NCBI GenBank assembly: GCA_946480685.1
Contig: CAMLLI010000285.1
Coordinates: 1-6,244 of the forward strand
Origin: an uncultured Flammeovirgaceae bacterium
Lineage (GTDB): Bacteria; Bacteroidota; Bacteroidia; Cytophagales; Cyclobacteriaceae
Direction: 5' to 3'
Length of the DNA stretch: 6,244 nucleotides
This document shows positions 5,596-6,244 of this stretch, in pieces; positions within the stretch are counted from its first letter, which is position 1; each line of letters opens with the position of its first letter. Under the pieces are notes generated by a model, which made no database searches, was not told the DNA's origin, and saw nothing but the letters and a program-made list of their open reading frames with translations. A program made the translations under genes and the position numbers.

Positions 5596-6244
5596 TTACG
5601 TTTTACTCATAAACACCAATTTGGTGTTATCCGCTTTGTTGATGTTACGGTAGAATTCAGTGAGTTCTTTATACGTCTCAGCCGGATATTCGCCTTTGTT
5701 CATTTTCACTTTGCGGATGTATAAAAGACTGCCCTGGTCAACTGTAAAAGTTGATTCGTATTCACCAAAGCGCGATTTTACCTTTGCGGGTTCCGGTAAA
5801 AACTCAGGATATATACCTTCCGGCAAATGATAGCGAATGGTATCCAGATCGGTATACGCTGTGCGCAGTACTACATTCGTTTTGCGCGATTCCAGTTTTT
5901 CCGGAATATAGGTTGAGCGGTTCATCAGGTTAGGCGTCAGAAATATTCTTTTGCCACTTACTGTTGCAAAACGCTTCAGCGTGAGATCAAGATTAACCAC
6001 TGCAGCCGGAACCTTATCTTTGTGATTTGTCATGCTGAAACTCATGATATCGAAAGCCGGGATCTCTGTGTTATCCTGCACCCATTCTTTCTGATCATCA
6101 TATTTACCATTCACGATAAAGTTCAGATCACCATTTTCGTATTGAAGTCCACGATAGGTAGTTTTTACTTTCGCTTTTGCGTCTCCGGTTAATTCTACAA
6201 AGACATCAGCCGTGCGCGATTGCGTGTTTTGCTCTGCAGTATAT
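5596..6244 (-). CDS. C-terminal part of a DUF3857/transglutaminase-type exported protein (partial, 5' end beyond right edge)
   Basis: The minus-strand frame is open from the right edge to the TAA at 5598-5596, giving the last 215 residues. A GTG at 6114 could be mistaken for a start, but the frame and its sequence character continue through it to the window end (YRGLQYENGDLNFIV precedes it), so the gene is simply truncated. The C-terminal pattern YHLPEGIYPEFLPEPAKVKSRFGEYESTFTVDQGSLLYIRKVKMNKGEYPAETYKELTEFYRNINKAD is, in order, the kind of tail found in Bacteroidota proteins with an N-terminal DUF3857 domain, a central transglutaminase-like domain and a C-terminal beta-rich DUF3858-like domain; here the strand-rich stretch lies at fragment residues 127-180 and a terminal helix at 186-202. 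The transglutaminase core is not in the window, so its catalytic residues cannot be checked. These proteins usually carry signal peptides, and their function is largely unknown. The gene converges on the dehydrogenase with 3 bp between the two stop codons. Confidence 0.85.
   Translation of the reverse strand, partial: YTAEQNTQSRTADVFVELTGDAKAKVKTTYRGLQYENGDLNFIVNGKYDDQKEWVQDNTEIPAFDIMSFSMTNHKDKVPAAVVNLDLTLKRFATVSGKRIFLTPNLMNRSTYIPEKLESRKTNVVLRTAYTDLDTIRYHLPEGIYPEFLPEPAKVKSRFGEYESTFTVDQGSLLYIRKVKMNKGEYPAETYKELTEFYRNINKADNTKLVFMSKT
5612..5628. repeat. Perfect inverted repeat just past the convergent stop codons
   Basis: AACACCAA (5612-5619), a single T, TTGGTGTT (5621-5628): an 8-bp perfect dyad starting 20 bp past the dehydrogenase stop and lying inside the last codons of the convergent gene (encoding DNTKLVF). 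As RNA it would fold with a loop of 3 to 5 bases. No T tract follows on the plus strand, so it is not a standard intrinsic terminator, though it may help to stabilise or end the dehydrogenase transcript. Confidence 0.4.

Noticed and set aside
5596..6114. A complete 172-residue gene starting with GTG at 6114
   Set aside because: The same frame stays open to the window edge with family-like sequence upstream of this codon, so the gene is truncated by the window rather than starting here.

Overview
The window looks like chromosomal DNA from a member of the Bacteroidota, most likely the Cytophagales/Cytophagia side. The evidence is a metK gene with the longer, lysine-rich form of the enzyme, no Shine-Dalgarno-like sequences before the start codons, a good Bacteroidota-type promoter (TTTG, 19 nt, TAnnTTTG) before metK, an LpxL-type acyltransferase, and the end of a DUF3857/transglutaminase-type exported protein. 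The genus-level placement is inference from protein resemblance only.

Layout from left to right. Positions 1-1322 (minus strand) hold the N-terminal 440 residues of a large exported protein that continues beyond the left edge; it starts at GTG with a clear signal peptide. Behind it on the same strand (1417-1629) is a small DUF2905-type membrane protein. A divergent gap of about 76 bp leads to two plus-strand genes: a tetrapyrrole-methylase-fold SAM-dependent methyltransferase of the RsmI superfamily (1706-2416), then metK (2507-3763), which has its own promoter and ends in a strong hairpin/T-tract terminator. A minus-strand LpxL/HtrB-type acyltransferase (3825-4679) converges on that terminator. 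A 103-bp divergent gap separates it from a plus-strand short-chain dehydrogenase (4783-5592). This converges, with only 3 bp between stop codons, on the C-terminal 215 residues of a DUF3857/transglutaminase-type protein (5596-6244) that runs off the right edge.

How the genes relate: metK makes S-adenosylmethionine, and the gene just upstream encodes an enzyme that uses it. The remaining genes concern the cell envelope or lipids (two exported proteins, a membrane acyltransferase, a small membrane protein), plus an NAD(P)-dependent reductase of unknown substrate. They do not form one operon: strands alternate and each pair is divergent, convergent or separately promoted. No stretch over 300 bases lacks a gene. 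I see no tRNA, rRNA, CRISPR, insertion sequence, phage gene or attachment site. This is ordinary core-genome territory; the items worth a second look are modest: the divergent RsmI-like paralogue beside metK, the uncharacterised exported protein, and several perfect small inverted or tandem repeats in the gaps.
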